Source of the DNA: Phyto melanocephala
Lineage: Eukaryota > Arthropoda > Insecta > Diptera > Rhinophoridae
Assembly: GCA_941918925.1 (NCBI GenBank)
Contig: OW799234.1
Location: 63,158,968-63,222,967 of the forward strand
Reading direction: 5' to 3'
Length of the DNA stretch: 64,000 nucleotides
Made by a program: the position numbers and the translations under genes
Shown: piece by piece, positions 1 through 10,345 of the stretch
How the letters are laid out: each line of letters begins with the position of its first letter
How positions within the stretch are numbered: position 1 is the first letter of the stretch
The notes under the pieces: model-generated
What the model saw: only the letters and a program-made list of their open reading frames with translations
The model's database searches: none
What the model was told of the DNA's origin: nothing

Positions 1-456
1 TTAGAGAAAACATGGCATCGAATCCCAGCTGAGGCAAAAAAAAATTTTTTTATTTTTTCATATTTTTTTTTTTATTTTTTATTTAATATATTATTTATAT
101 TTTTATTTTTTTTTATTTTGTTTTTTGTCAAATATTTTTTTTTGTTTTATATATATTATATATATTGTAATTATTTAAAAAAATTTTTTTTTTTTTTTTT
201 AATTTTTTTTTTTAATTTTTTTTTTAAATTTTTTTTTTAATTTTTTTTTTAATTTTTATTTTTTATTTTTTTTTAACATACATACGTAAATTTATAATTT
301 TACAATGGGATGTTTTTTATATATGTATGTTTTTTATAGGTATGTACGTATTTCATATGGGATGAATGGTGATACAAACTACTGTTATTGCATGATTACA
401 CGTTGTGAAGGGTATATAAGATTCGGCACGGCCGAATATAGCGCTTTTACTTGTTT
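1..456 (+). mobile_element. Family A stem-loop repeat, 3' part
   Basis: The window opens inside a family A repeat. Visible parts are the block with CATCGAATCCCAGCTGAG, a long A/T homopolymer tract (about 40-275), the conserved block GATGAATGGTGATACAAAC, the sub-terminal repeat TTGTGAAGGGTATATAAG, the stem-loop ATTCGGCACGGCCGAAT and the tail ending CTTACTTGTT-like. The 5' half lies outside the window. Other copies here are at 2048, 4899/7474, 17062, 21010, 45101, 46399 and 54085. The sub-terminal inverted repeat plus 3' stem-loop plan resembles DINE-1/Helentron-associated elements; that assignment is inference. Confidence 0.85.
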
Positions 457-1425
457 TTTCTAACAAACTAACTTACACAAGTGTGACCTTTTGCAATTAT
501 TCTGCAAACGTTTTTTTGAAGTTTTTAATGAGTTTTAAATTTAAAAAAAAACTTTTTTAAAGTTTCCATTTATAAAAAGCTTTTGTTTCGACTGTAAATC
601 GATAAGTTTCTGATTAAAGGAAACTATTTATTTATTTATTTTTAATTTAATCTTACTTTGATATATTCAGAACTTTTTTATAATTTTATAATTTTTTGAC
701 TTATTCCAAATGTTCGCTTTATTCTCAGCTTTAAAACATTTTATTTAGTTTTTTATTACTAATGCAATACATTCCTTTAAGCTACTGCAAATGTGCAGTA
801 TATAAAACAAAACCAAACATGATAAAAAAAAATATGTGTTGGATGGTCGACAGAATAACAGAATGAAAAACTGGCTGCTTGGTTTATTGTACGGTTACTT
901 TGAGATACCACAACAACAAGACAAAACTCCAAATAAATATTTGAATACTAAAGTTGGTCGCGTGGGCGATCAACATATGTAAGAGACTTAGTCTGTCCTT
1001 TACGATTGTTTTTGCATAATGAAGCCAAACACTAATACCAACACCATAAAGCATCTGTAAAAATTTGAAACTTTACACCAAAGAAAAAAAAATAATAAAA
1101 CGAACTGCAAAATGCGTTTTTGAAGCGAATGTATATCAAAATAAAGAGCTTCAGTTAAATAGCTGATTGACAGGCTGTTAAACTGAGCTTTAATACTCTT
1201 AAGCTACGGTAACCTATAGCAAATATTTGCTTAAATAAGATTGACCCACTATATTTGTTAATTATAATTATTCAATAGGATTAATATCGCGTAAGTTAAG
1301 ACAATTAATTATTAAGGCAGAAATAAGTACAATTGATTGTTTTCTTCTATATCGTCAAATATTTACTAAATGTGAACATAACTTTATAGTCTTATATTTT
1401 TTTATAATTTTAAATTTAGTACTTT
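457..1425. other. Unique A+T-rich DNA, no gene seen
   Basis: No open frame here resembles a protein family, and no inverted repeats or tRNA-like folds were found. Only short A and T runs are present. Confidence 0.6.
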
Positions 1426-2032
1426 CCCAATAAGCACAAATTTTTTTGTGAATTCCAATGTTGGAATTCCAGTGTGAATCCAAGCTTGAATTAAATTTGA
1501 AATCCATCCTGTTTCCAGCCTGTTTAAAGTTTCTTAAAAAAAAAACAACAAAAAATTTGTTTGAAGCATATAGCCAAATTATTGGCGGCGGTGATAATGA
1601 TGATTTCATAATTTATATTTTTAGAAGAGGAAATGGGGTAAAAAATGTGGCAGAAAATGGTTTGAAAATTATTGTTAAAATAATGTTATAACACTATTTA
1701 GATACTGTTGTAACATTGCTTAAATAACACTGAAATTCCATGCTTGAATTCAACGGTAAAAACAGGTTCGGTTTGACTTGAATTCCACTGCAATTCCATG
1801 CTTGAATTCAAGTATAAAAACAGGTTCGGTTCAACTTGAATCACACTGTTATTCAAGGCTGGAATTACACTGTAAAGGTACTGTTTTGTTCGACTGTAAT
1901 TCAGTGGTTAATTTTGCTGGATTCGCTATTGAATTCAACTGTGTTTCAACTGTAATCTACACTGGAAATTGGAAATTGTGACTGGACTTCAAACGTAATT
2001 CCACTTGAATTCCAGCTAAAATGCTTACTGGG
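1426..2032. mobile_element. MITE-like element with GAATTC-rich interior
   Basis: The edges are short inverted repeats: CCCAATAAGCA at 1426-1436 and TGCTTACTGGG at 2022-2032, one mismatch. The interior holds degenerate repeats built around GAATTCCA / TTGAATTC words, including two near-identical units of about 70 bp near 1740-1850 (each with AAAAACAGGTTCGGTT). No coding sequence is recognisable. The target duplication is unclear (TTT on both sides is possible). The superfamily is not assigned. Confidence 0.55.
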
Positions 2033-2047
2033 TTTGCTTATATTTTT

Positions 2048-2725
2048 ATACCCTTCACCTGTGGTGCACAAGGGTATATATAGCTTTGTAATTCCGTTTG
2101 TAATTTCTACAATTTTCATTTCCGACCCCAAAGTATATATTTTCTGAAAGCTTATGAATAGAGGAGCCCTGACCGTCTGTCCGTCTGTTGGTTGAAATCA
2201 ACTTTTAGAAGCAACTATATGTTCCCCAGATCTGTGTTTGGTATCAATCTCTTGGAAATATCCAGGAATGAATCGCTATTGAAATTCAGCACAATCGCCC
2301 TATAACTTTCTAAGATATGAGCATAAAACCACGACCACCTCGTTTTTTTTACAATTACAACAACATACATATATACTGGTTAAAGTAAACGTGGCATCGA
2401 ATCCCAGCTGAGCCAAAAAAAAAATTTTTTTATTTAATTTTTTTATTTTATATATTATTTATATTTTTATTATTATTATCTTAATTTTTTAAAAAATTTT
2501 TTTTTTAATATTTTTTTTTAATTTTTTTTTGTTTTTAATATATTTTTTTTAGAAACACATACGTAAACTCAATTATAATTTTACAATGGTATGTTTTTTA
2601 CATGTATGTATGTACGTATTTTAGATGAGATGAATGGTGATACAAACAATTGTTATTGCATGACTACACGTTGTGAAAGGTATATAAGATTCGGTACGGC
2701 CGAATATAGCACTGTTACTTGTTTT
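2048..2725 (+). mobile_element. Family A stem-loop repeat, complete copy
   Basis: The copy starts with ATACCCTTCACCTGTGG and its hairpin partner. It continues through the CCGTCTGTCCGTCTG block and the CATCGAATCCCAGCTGAG block (about 2395) into a T-rich tract (2415-2550). It ends with GTTGTGAAAGGTATATAAG, the ATTCGG..CCGAAT stem-loop and CTTGTT. It lies about 15 bp after the MITE at 1426-2032. Confidence 0.85.
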
Positions 2726-2989
2726 TTTTTCAGTTGTCTAAGCTGCGTTTGTTCATAAATAAGGACAACATAAAAGATATTTAATAAACTTATAAAATAT
2801 GTTGCGAAACAAGTTCTGTCATGTATGTATTTATGGCCAATAACAAACAACTAACAAACAGTTTTACTTTATCTTATTGACAAAAAAAAAAGTTTTTACT
2901 ACCACAATACAGATACTAAAGTTAAGTTTACGTTCATATTCGAGTTGCTCTTATTATTTAATGTTAAATTGTTATTCTTATTCAAAGTA

Positions 2990-3022
<33 letters not shown>

Positions 3023-3700
3023 TTTCTGCCTTGGCTTTAAAACGTAATGTGTAATGTGTTTTGTTATTAATCAGTTTAATATTAAAATGTAAATGTACCA
3101 ATTGTTTAACAAACAAATGCTAGAGTTCAAGACCGTTAGCGATTGAGAGGTGTTAACCGTTTTATTGCTTTTATTTTTCTTTGTTTGTCGCTTGTCATCA
3201 AAAATTCTATTTGTTAACAAAATAACCTTCAATTAACTCCTCGTAATATCATCGAAGAATACCTAATTACTTGACTATTGAAAACCAAAGCAAAAAAAAA
3301 ATCATAAGTTCTTAATGGAAATTTTTCTGGTTTGTTTTACTTAAAAAAACTTAACTTCTTTGTAATTTTTAAAAATCCCACATAAATACAAAATTTTTAA
3401 GTCAGGGATTTTCATACTGTGAGATTTTTATTTTTAAAAAATGTTCCATACGTTCGTAGCAAAGTAGTGGTAAATGTTCGGTATTTTTCTTTTTAGTTTT
3501 TACAATTATTGTGACAAACTTCTAGTAACTAACGTCAGGTTAAATAGGTCGTCTTATTTTAGTGTGTTCTATATCAATGCCTGAAACAGTTGTATCATCG
3601 GAATATGACCTTATACTTCCTTGGTTTTTTTCGAGTCTTTGTTTGGTATAATGAAACTGCGTATTTTTTTCGATGATTTTTTTTAATAGATATAGACTAT
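2726..3700. other. Unique A+T-rich DNA, no gene seen
   Basis: This stretch contains a short TG run (about 2990-3003) followed by a T run, and otherwise featureless A+T-rich sequence. No coding potential was recognised on either strand. Confidence 0.55.
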
Positions 3701-3769
3701 TTCGTTATATATGTATGGATTTGGATAAAATTTGGGGAAGAATAAATTTTTCTTAGAAAAAATACCTGT

Positions 3770-4143
3770 AAAATTTAATCACTTTACGCTATTGCGTTTG
3801 GCCGCACACGCATTTTATTCGATGTGCGAAAGAAATTTTTTATAATTTACTTTTGCTTTGCTAGCAATAACTCTCTTCCTAAAAGACCAATTTAGCTTAA
3901 TTTATATAGTACTCATTTCTGTTGTAATGTAAAATTACATGCCCCACTGGCTTTTGCTGATCGAGCTCGATCGTGCTTTTAACGGATGGACAGATGGACG
4001 GACATTGCTAGATCGAACTTAAATGAAACCTAGATTCAGAAAATAAATACCTTGTGAAGTCTGAAACGTATATTGCGATGTGTTAAAACGGAATAATAAA
4101 AGAAATATACCCCCACACCATATCTTAAGTGGTGGTTATAAAA
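3770..4143 (-). mobile_element. Family B repeat, degenerate 5' end
   Basis: Read on the minus strand, this matches the 5' part of the family B copies at 37595 and 58256. It has a start like ATAACCACCACTTAAG..GGTGTGGGGGTATA, then the block with GTCCGTCCATCTGTCC and a run ending in the CGATCGAGC region. It is strongly eroded and lacks the 3' stem-loop. The inner edge near 3770 is approximate. Confidence 0.6.
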
Positions 4144-4831
4144 ATGGGTTTTTTTAAGATCGAGTACCGGTTGTTACAACTCTAATAGGTTATTCACTTT
4201 CAAAAGATGGATGCTAAGCTTTAAATTTGAAGCATTTTCTTCACTTTTCGTTTTGTTTTTTTTTTTTTTTTTTGAGAGCATTGCTTTTGCCATAGTACCT
4301 TTTGCAATTTGTTTAAAAATATATTAAAAATCATGTTTAAATTCTAAAATGCATCATCAGATTATAAAACAGTGCAGTCAGAATTGTCGAAATTAGAGCG
4401 ATGAAAACATTTAGAAAGGTGCACTGTTTGCTAGGACTTATACGTCGGCGGAAACATTGGTTCCTATGTCATACTAACGATTAGATAATTACAGAGTGGT
4501 AATGAAACCTGCTTTAGGACTTTTTGTGTCTCATTTTAAACTCATTAATATTGCAGATATGACGTTTCAGCAGGAAAAACATTTGACACTTGACGAACGG
4601 AAAAACTCAAGCATTGAACTTGTTGATTCCTGTGATTTGATGAAACTAGATTACATTATCTGGGGATATGGAAAGTTCAAGCACTGAAAACATATAGTTA
4701 TTGCCGAAACACCGCTGGATTTACTGCAAATGGTTACACCATGTAGTGCTGGCCTTCATATAAACATCATATTTCTGTTCTGATTTATTTCACTTTATAG
4801 TTTTACATTTCTATAAAAGCCCTTATCTTGT
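4144..4831 (+). pseudogene. Tc1/mariner transposase remnant (rosa/visitor type)
   Basis: This is a heavily mutated mariner copy. Its left edge, GGGTTTTTTTAAGATCGAG, resembles the terminal repeat of the element at 6372. Its right edge, read inverted (GGGCTTTTATAGAAATG), resembles that of the element at 40821. Around 4417-4470 the plus strand encodes a decayed version of the conserved VTVWCGL..GGIIGPYFF block. At 4640-4680 it encodes SCDLMKLDYIIWGYGK, the counterpart of the third catalytic block (SCDLTPLDYFLWGYVK), and 4695-4740 corresponds to the following ADKPATIDAL-like stretch. Frames change several times and stops are frequent, so it cannot be functional. The N-terminal DNA-binding part was not found. 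Confidence 0.7.
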
Positions 4832-4898
4832 CAAAAAATATATTTTGTGATGTCGTTAAACTTTTGTTTGTGGTCAAATGTAAAGTTCAGATAATTTA

Positions 4899-5112
4899 AC
4901 CGTCTGTCCGTGTGTTGGTTGAAATCAACTTTTAGAAGCAACTATATGTTCCTCAGATCTGCGTATGGTATCAATCTTTTGGAAATATCCAAGAATGAAT
5001 CCTCCATAACTACCATGACCACCTTGTTTTTTTCGCAATTACAACAACAACATATATATATACTGGTTAGAGTAATCGTAGCATCGAATCCCAGCTGAGC
5101 CAAAAAAAAAAG
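4899..5112 (+). mobile_element. Family A repeat, 5' fragment of a split copy
   Basis: This carries the family A block from CCGTCTGTCCGTGTGTTGG through ACTGGTTAGAG to CGAATCCCAGCTGAGCC and the first A run. The extreme 5' hairpin is missing. The remainder of the same copy resumes at 7474. The two parts are separated by about 2.36 kb of later insertions. Confidence 0.75.
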
Positions 5113-5196
5113 AATTTTGGCGTAGAATACGTCTTACCTTACGGTATAGGGAATCATGTGAGATTGTTATTGTTGTAATCTTTATTTCATTGATTA

Positions 5197-6040
5197 CTAG
5201 CCCATCCCGGCGCGCGTTGCTACGCCCCTTCATGAATTTTAATCGCATTCTAAATTTTAATCGAATATCAAGTGCAAGGCTAAAAACTATAACTTTTTCT
5301 TTATGAGCGTGGCACTGCCCACTTTTCTAATTACGAAACTGTATAGTCATGACAGCTCAATAAGTGTGCAAAGTTTCAGAAAAATCGGTCCAGTGTAAAT
5401 ACCTCAAAATGATACCTTTTTTTATGGGCGTGGCACTGCCCACTTTTCTAAATACGAAACTGTATAGTCATGACAACTCAATATGTGTGCAAAGTTTCAA
5501 AAAAATCGGGCCAGTGCAAGTACCTCAAAATGATACCTTTTTTTTAATGGGCGTGGCACTGCCCACTTTTCTAATGACGAAAGTGTAAAGTCATGACAGC
5601 TCAGTATATTTGCAAAGTTTCAGAAAATTCGGTCCAGTGCAAGTAGCTAAAACTGATAACTAATTTTTTAATCACGAAATTATAAAGCCATGACAGCTCA
5701 GTATGTTTGCAAAGTTTCAGAAAAATCGGTAAAGTGCAAGTACCTCAAAATTAAAACTTTTTTAGGGGCGTGGCCCCGCCCACTTTTCTTATCACGAAAT
5801 TATTTAGTCATGACAGCTCGATATGTGTGCAAAGTTTCAGAAAAATCGGTAAAGTGCAAGTAGCTAAAACTGATAACTAATTTTTATGGGCGTGACCCTG
5901 CCCACTTTTTTCCACCCATAAACACTTCCTGGTATGTGTCCAACAACTTGCCAAAGTTTGAGTCCGATCGGTTTTACAGTTTCGGAGTCTATAGCTAACA
6001 CACACACACACACACAGAGTTTCACTTTTATATATATAGA
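5197..6040 (-). mobile_element. Non-autonomous Helitron
   Basis: On the minus strand the element starts TCTATATATATAAAAGTG and ends GGGATGGGCTAG, with A before the TC and T after the CTAG. These are the hallmarks of Helitron insertion between A and T. Near its 3' end it has the GC-rich stretch GCGCGCCGGGATGGGCTAG. It has no Rep/helicase coding sequence. The interior is a tandem array (next entry), and a CA run occurs at 5999-6015. It sits inside the DINE-1-like element. Confidence 0.85.
5303..5990. repeat. Tandem repeats of ~120 bp inside the Helitron
   Basis: Five to six head-to-tail units recur. Each contains GGGCGTGGCACTGCCCAC, then GTCATGACAGCTCA, then TGCAAAGTTTCAGAAAAATC, then AGTGCAAGTA. 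Units begin near 5306, 5428, 5550, 5767 and 5889. The unit near 5650 lacks the GGGCGTGGC part. Confidence 0.9.
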
Positions 6041-6371
6041 TGAGGAATCGGCGAGATAACTTTTTTTAAAAATTTTTTTGTAGGTAAATGGAGATGTTAT
6101 CTTTCGTTTGATATACAATTCATATTGGTTGATATCTTCCTAATATTTAAATTTCTCAAATGAAATTTGTTTAAACACATACACTCAAACATATGTGTGG
6201 TGTTTGGTTGAGTGTTTGAGTTTGTAGCGTGAACACAAAATATGCTGCTGTTTCAGTGTGGACACAAACCTTCGGCTGTTGTTTTGATTGATGAAATATT
6301 TAAATTTCATATATTTATTTATGTATTTAAGCGAAACAAAATGTTAAATGTGAATTTGAATTTAACATGTA

Positions 6372-7294
6372 AAGGGTGTTTTTTTAAGCCCGATAGAACT
6401 TAAAATTGTAAAAAATAACACAAAAAATTAAATTGTTATCAAAATTTTTTTTTTTATTCGAAAGATCAATACGTGACATTAACATTTGAAAATGATTTCG
6501 GGCATATGGGCACCGCGGCTGTTCTTGACGAAGCGCATTCTGGACGTCCAATTTTATCGCAAAATTGTGTTCAGCGATGAGGCGCATTTTTGGCTTAACG
6601 GGTTTGTTAATAAGCAAAATTGCCGCATATGGAGCGAGACCAATCCACAAGAGACCCTACAGACTCCATTACATCCAGAAAAATGCACCGTTTGGTGCGG
6701 TTTTCACGCTGGTGGCATCGTCGGACCTTATTTCTTCAAAAATGAGGCCGGAGCTCGCGTTACGGTCAATGGAGATCGTTACCGCACCATGATCAATGAT
6801 TTTTTGTTTGAAAATATGGATGACATTGATCCGGAGGAGATGTGGTTTAAACAGGATGGCTCTACGTGCCATACGGCGAACGCAACCATCGACTTATTGA
6901 AATCAAAATTTGGCGATAAGTTGATTTCGAGAAATGGACCTGTCAATTGGCCTCCAAGGTCGTGCGATTTGACACCTCTCGATTATTTCCTGTGGGGCTA
7001 CGTGAAGTCACTGGTTTATGCTGATAAACCAGCAACAATTGACGCCTTGGAGGCCAGCATTGTTCGTGTTATTCGTGACATACGGCCAGCAGTGCTCGAA
7101 AAAGTGGCCCAAAATTGGACGTCCAGAATGCGCTTCGTCAAGAACAGCCGCGGTGCCCATATGCCCGAAATCATTTTCAAATGTTAATGTCACGTATTGA
7201 TCTTTCGAATAAAAAAAAAATTTTGATTACAATTTAATTTTTTGTGTTATTTTTTACAATTTCAAGTTCTATCGGGCTTAAAAAAAACACCCTT
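6372..7294 (+). mobile_element. Mariner element with foldback-type inverted ends
   Basis: The element is flanked by TA on both sides (6370-6371 and 7295-7296), the canonical Tc1/mariner target duplication. The ends are AAGGGTGTTTTTTTAAGC and its inverse. The inverted repeat extends about 186 bp on each side (6370-6555 against 7111-7296) and is nearly perfect. It therefore covers not only the terminal repeat but also the last codons of the transposase gene. The N-terminal half of the gene is absent, its place taken by the inverted copy of the 3' end. At 923 bp the element is shorter than a full mariner of about 1.3 kb. Confidence 0.9.
6492..7187 (+). CDS. N-terminally truncated mariner transposase (rosa/visitor type)
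   Basis: This is a long open frame encoding the catalytic half of a Tc1/mariner transposase, the nuclease that cuts and rejoins element ends at TA sites. Up to codon ~22 the frame reads through the antisense of the gene's own 3' end and has no homology. From YRKIVFSDEAHFWLNG onward it follows the family. Counting from the first in-frame codon at 6486, the acidic residues are D31 (FSDEAHF), D124 (WFKQDGSTCHTA), and D161/D166 (RSCDLTPLDYFLWGYVK). The spacing from D124 to D166 is 41 residues, which fits the DD41D convention of rosa/visitor elements; to D161 it is 36. VNGDRYRTMI and the C-terminal NSRGAHMPEIIFK block are present. The catalytic triad is intact and no stop interrupts the frame. The helix-turn-helix DNA-binding domain is missing, so the protein could not be expected to recognise its ends. 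The ATG at 6492 is the first possible start. Confidence 0.85.
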   Translation: MISGIWAPRLFLTKRILDVQFYRKIVFSDEAHFWLNGFVNKQNCRIWSETNPQETLQTPLHPEKCTVWCGFHAGGIVGPYFFKNEAGARVTVNGDRYRTMINDFLFENMDDIDPEEMWFKQDGSTCHTANATIDLLKSKFGDKLISRNGPVNWPPRSCDLTPLDYFLWGYVKSLVYADKPATIDALEASIVRVIRDIRPAVLEKVAQNWTSRMRFVKNSRGAHMPEIIFKC

Positions 7295-7473
7295 TATATT
7301 ATCAAAAGTAACTATCAAATAAATAAATTCATTTACTTATATTATTTATCACTTATTGTTATATATGTTTTCTGTCTTATCAAATGGCGTATTCTACGTT
7401 AATCCTAATGGCCGTGTCTCTGACACAGCCTACAGGGACAGTCCGTGGCCGAAGGCCTCGGACAACTGTCTGC

Positions 7474-7798
7474 TGTTTTTTATTTAATTTTTTTTATTTT
7501 ATATATTATTTATATTTTTATTAATTTTTTTTTTAAATTTTTTTAAAAATTTTTTTTTATTATTTTTATTGTTTTTATTGTTTTTTTTTTATTTTTAATA
7601 CATTTTTTTTTATATAATTTTTTTTTTTTTTTTGGAAACATACGTAAACTCAATTTATAATTCTGCAATAGGATGTTTTGTATCTGTATGTACGTATTTC
7701 ATATGAGATGAATGGTGATACAAACAATTGTTATTTCATGACTACACGTTGTAAAGGGTGCATAAGATTCGGCACTCTTACTTATTTTACCCAGCTCA
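7474..7798 (+). mobile_element. Family A repeat, 3' fragment of the split copy
   Basis: This resumes the copy that began at 4899: the T-rich tract, then ACATACGTAAACTCAATTTA, GATGAATGGTGATACAAAC, and CGTTGTAAAGGGTGCATAAG. It ends ATTCGGCACTCTTACTT, where the right arm of the stem-loop has been deleted. Confidence 0.75.
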
Positions 7799-8736
7799 TG
7801 GTAGTTATACAATTCTTCAATCCATCTTAACTTAAACAGTAAATAATAAAATCGAGTAATGCATTATACAACACATATTCTCGTTAGATTTTGTATAAAA
7901 AATCGATTTGTTTAAATCCGAAGTGTGCATAAATTAAGATTTAATTATTTATTTATATTTTTTTTTCTTTTTTCGATAAGTCGTTAATAAAACCTAAATT
8001 TAAACAAATTATACAAACAAAAAGTAGATAACGGCTGTAAGAAATTGTTTAAGATGCTTTAGCCTCTATTATTTTTTTAAATAGAATTGTCATCTAAGGT
8101 TTTTTTAAAAAAAAATTCCTTTAACTATTTTTTATTAAAAAAAAAAATTATTCAAACAGGTAAAATATAGATAATTAGTTTTTAAACAAATTACTAAATA
8201 TTAAAACATTAATGAAATCAATACATTAATTAATGTGTTTAATATATTAATTAAAGATTAATTAAAAAACACTAACAACCAAATCAAATGTATAATTAGT
8301 AAAGAAGAAAACCAAAGAGAATTAATATGGAATTTTAATTAAAACATTTATACATAAATCAACTGTGTTAGGAATTTCATTAAAAAAGAGCGGAAAGAAA
8401 CTAGTAAGAATGTTAAAGATGATCAAACACGAGCATAGAAAAACAAACGCCACAAATAAATATTTTGTTAGACTTTTATTAGAATCGTACAATATTTAAA
8501 TCTTTGTCTGTAAAACTGTGTGTCTTAACGCATTGCCTGGTTATAAAAACACCAGTAGACTAAATATACGATATGAGAGAGATTAAATGACTAATTTTAC
8601 GACGAATTTGTACCCACGAACTCATCGTGTTGTGTGCTTGTTTTTAAAGCGCCTTTTTAGTCTTGTGCTTTGACAAACTTAAATCTTATGTAGGTTTTAC
8701 AACACCCGTCAATAGTTATTTGACGAAAACTCCAAA
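7799..8736. other. Unique A+T-rich DNA, no gene seen
   Basis: Rich in TTAATTAA-like words and A runs. No open frame, terminal repeat or RNA gene was recognised. Confidence 0.55.
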
Positions 8737-10345
8737 ACTATAACGGTTTTTCAGAAACTTTCTTTGGGGATAAAGAGATAAGCGTAAACATGTTGCAAAA
8801 AAAGCTGGATATGCACCATGTGCTGGTGCCACAACTTACTGTATCTAAGATCACAAAACAGCTAGCAGACCGCAAGCTACAAACAGAACACCCTGTGAGA
8901 GATCTGAGAGGAGATGTGCTTAACACCAACCACGAAGGACTCTAACGTTGGAAATTTATCTATTGTGCTAAACTGTGTCATAGATTAAATTTTCGAGCCA
9001 ACCATTCTCCAAATCCACAACCCATTATAAACCCGAGGATTAGAATAACACAGCGGAAACTATTGCCGCCACAAAACAATTTCCAAACGAAAAAACGAGC
9101 TAGAATATTCCAATTTCGTTCGTCACTTTCAGCACAAATTTCACATCCTCTGAACACTGAGACCTGGGAAAACATATGTTTTTTTTTCAGGATGATTTTG
9201 TTGTAAAAATCACAAGAAAGGGATATCTCAAAAATTGATCTAATTGGATCGCCAAAATATTTGTAAAAATAATTTTAAACCGCATTAAAGAAAAACAAAC
9301 TGTCAGCTCATGTCAAACCAGCTTTCGCAATGGTTCCTCTTGCTCATGGCGCATTATCATCGAACAGCACATTGAGTTCATTTTCAAACTATAACTGCTA
9401 CTAATAGATCTTGAAAAAGCATTGTACTTAATTAATAGAGATGTATTTGTTAAGCCCAGCATAGAAGAAATATACCTGAAAAACTAATTGCTTTGATTTA
9501 GGAAAGTTATAGCGATACCAGGTGCTTTGCCCCACATAGAAAATTCTAAACCATGTGTCGTAAAATGAAAGTGAGGTGCGCCAGGGTAACATATTGTCTC
9601 AACTTTTATGCGGTTATGGAAGATATTCTAAATTGTTATTCGATATTAAAAATAAAAAGCAAGAAATTGAATGGCAAATCAAAAATCCTTTTGGAAACTA
9701 CCTGGCTTATGCAGATTATATCTGTTTACTTTCTACAAACTTAGTGATATTAGGCAAACAGCTATAAAGCTTCAGGAACACCTGCAATAGACAGGGCTTT
9801 AAATAAAATTACCTTTAACAGCCAAATATTTGAAACAAGTCACCAATTCCGCCATCTAGGATGCGTGATCAGTGCAAATGAAGAAACCGAATAGAATATA
9901 CAAGGTCCACTATCTGAAAAAAGAATCTAATCCACAAAGTTTGGAATGTTAAGTCATTGCTTATGTATATGTTTGAAAAACCTTGAAGATTACCGATGAC
10001 ATAACGAGACGATTACAAACGAATTTTAGCCCAAAATGATATCAAGTGCAGAGTTGCTAGCAAAGACAAACCAAATGGAAGTAGCGACCGAGATAAGTGG
10101 AAGAAAGTGGCAATGGAGAGAACATACAAAACGACAACAATACATAACAATCTGTTGGATGGATCCAATTTTTTTAAGGCGGTAGAATGGCGAAAAATGA
10201 GACGTTCAATGGAATCTAAAATGATACAACTGGATATATTTTCGAATGAATTTTGTTCTATTGCTGAAAACCGGAACAGAACAGTTGTTATTCACATTCT
10301 ATGCTCTATATTATTTGGGATGCATAAAAGAAATTATATACAGTG
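8737..10345 (+). pseudogene. Non-LTR retrotransposon (LINE) reverse transcriptase remnant
   Basis: Decayed reverse-transcriptase motifs appear in order on the plus strand, in shifting frames. Near 8895-8960 there is VRDLRGDVLNTN..RWK, the linker that precedes the RT domain. Near 9240-9330 there is FVKIILNRIKEKQ then TSFRNGSS. Near 9400 there is LLIDLEKALY (cf. FIDFEKAFD), near 9575 RQGNILSQLL, and near 9700 LAYADYICLLS (cf. the YADD active site, second D lost). Near 9850 there is FRHLGCVISANEET. Around 10085-10210 the C-terminal basic region is recognisable. Stops and frameshifts are numerous. The clade is not assigned, though the C-terminal region recalls CR1/RTE-like endonuclease-reverse transcriptases. 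Both ends are approximate. Confidence 0.7.

Larger units (their letters stand above)
5113..7473 (+). mobile_element. DINE-1-like element, carrying two later insertions
   Basis: This is inserted in the A/T tract of the family A copy at 4899/7474. It begins with GGCGTAGAATACG (5118-5130). Near its end it has the inverted match GGCGTATTCTACG (7386-7398), followed by two GC-rich hairpins (7410-7470). A sub-terminal inverted repeat with 3' stem-loops is the plan described for DINE-1 and other Helentron-associated elements. Removing the Helitron (5197-6040) and the mariner (6372-7294) leaves roughly 600 bp of element, a plausible size for a non-autonomous copy. The family assignment is inference from architecture only. 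Confidence 0.5.

Noticed and set aside
1458..1691. Short opposing frames inside the GAATTC-rich element
   Set aside because: They arise from repeated GAATTC words and are not genes.
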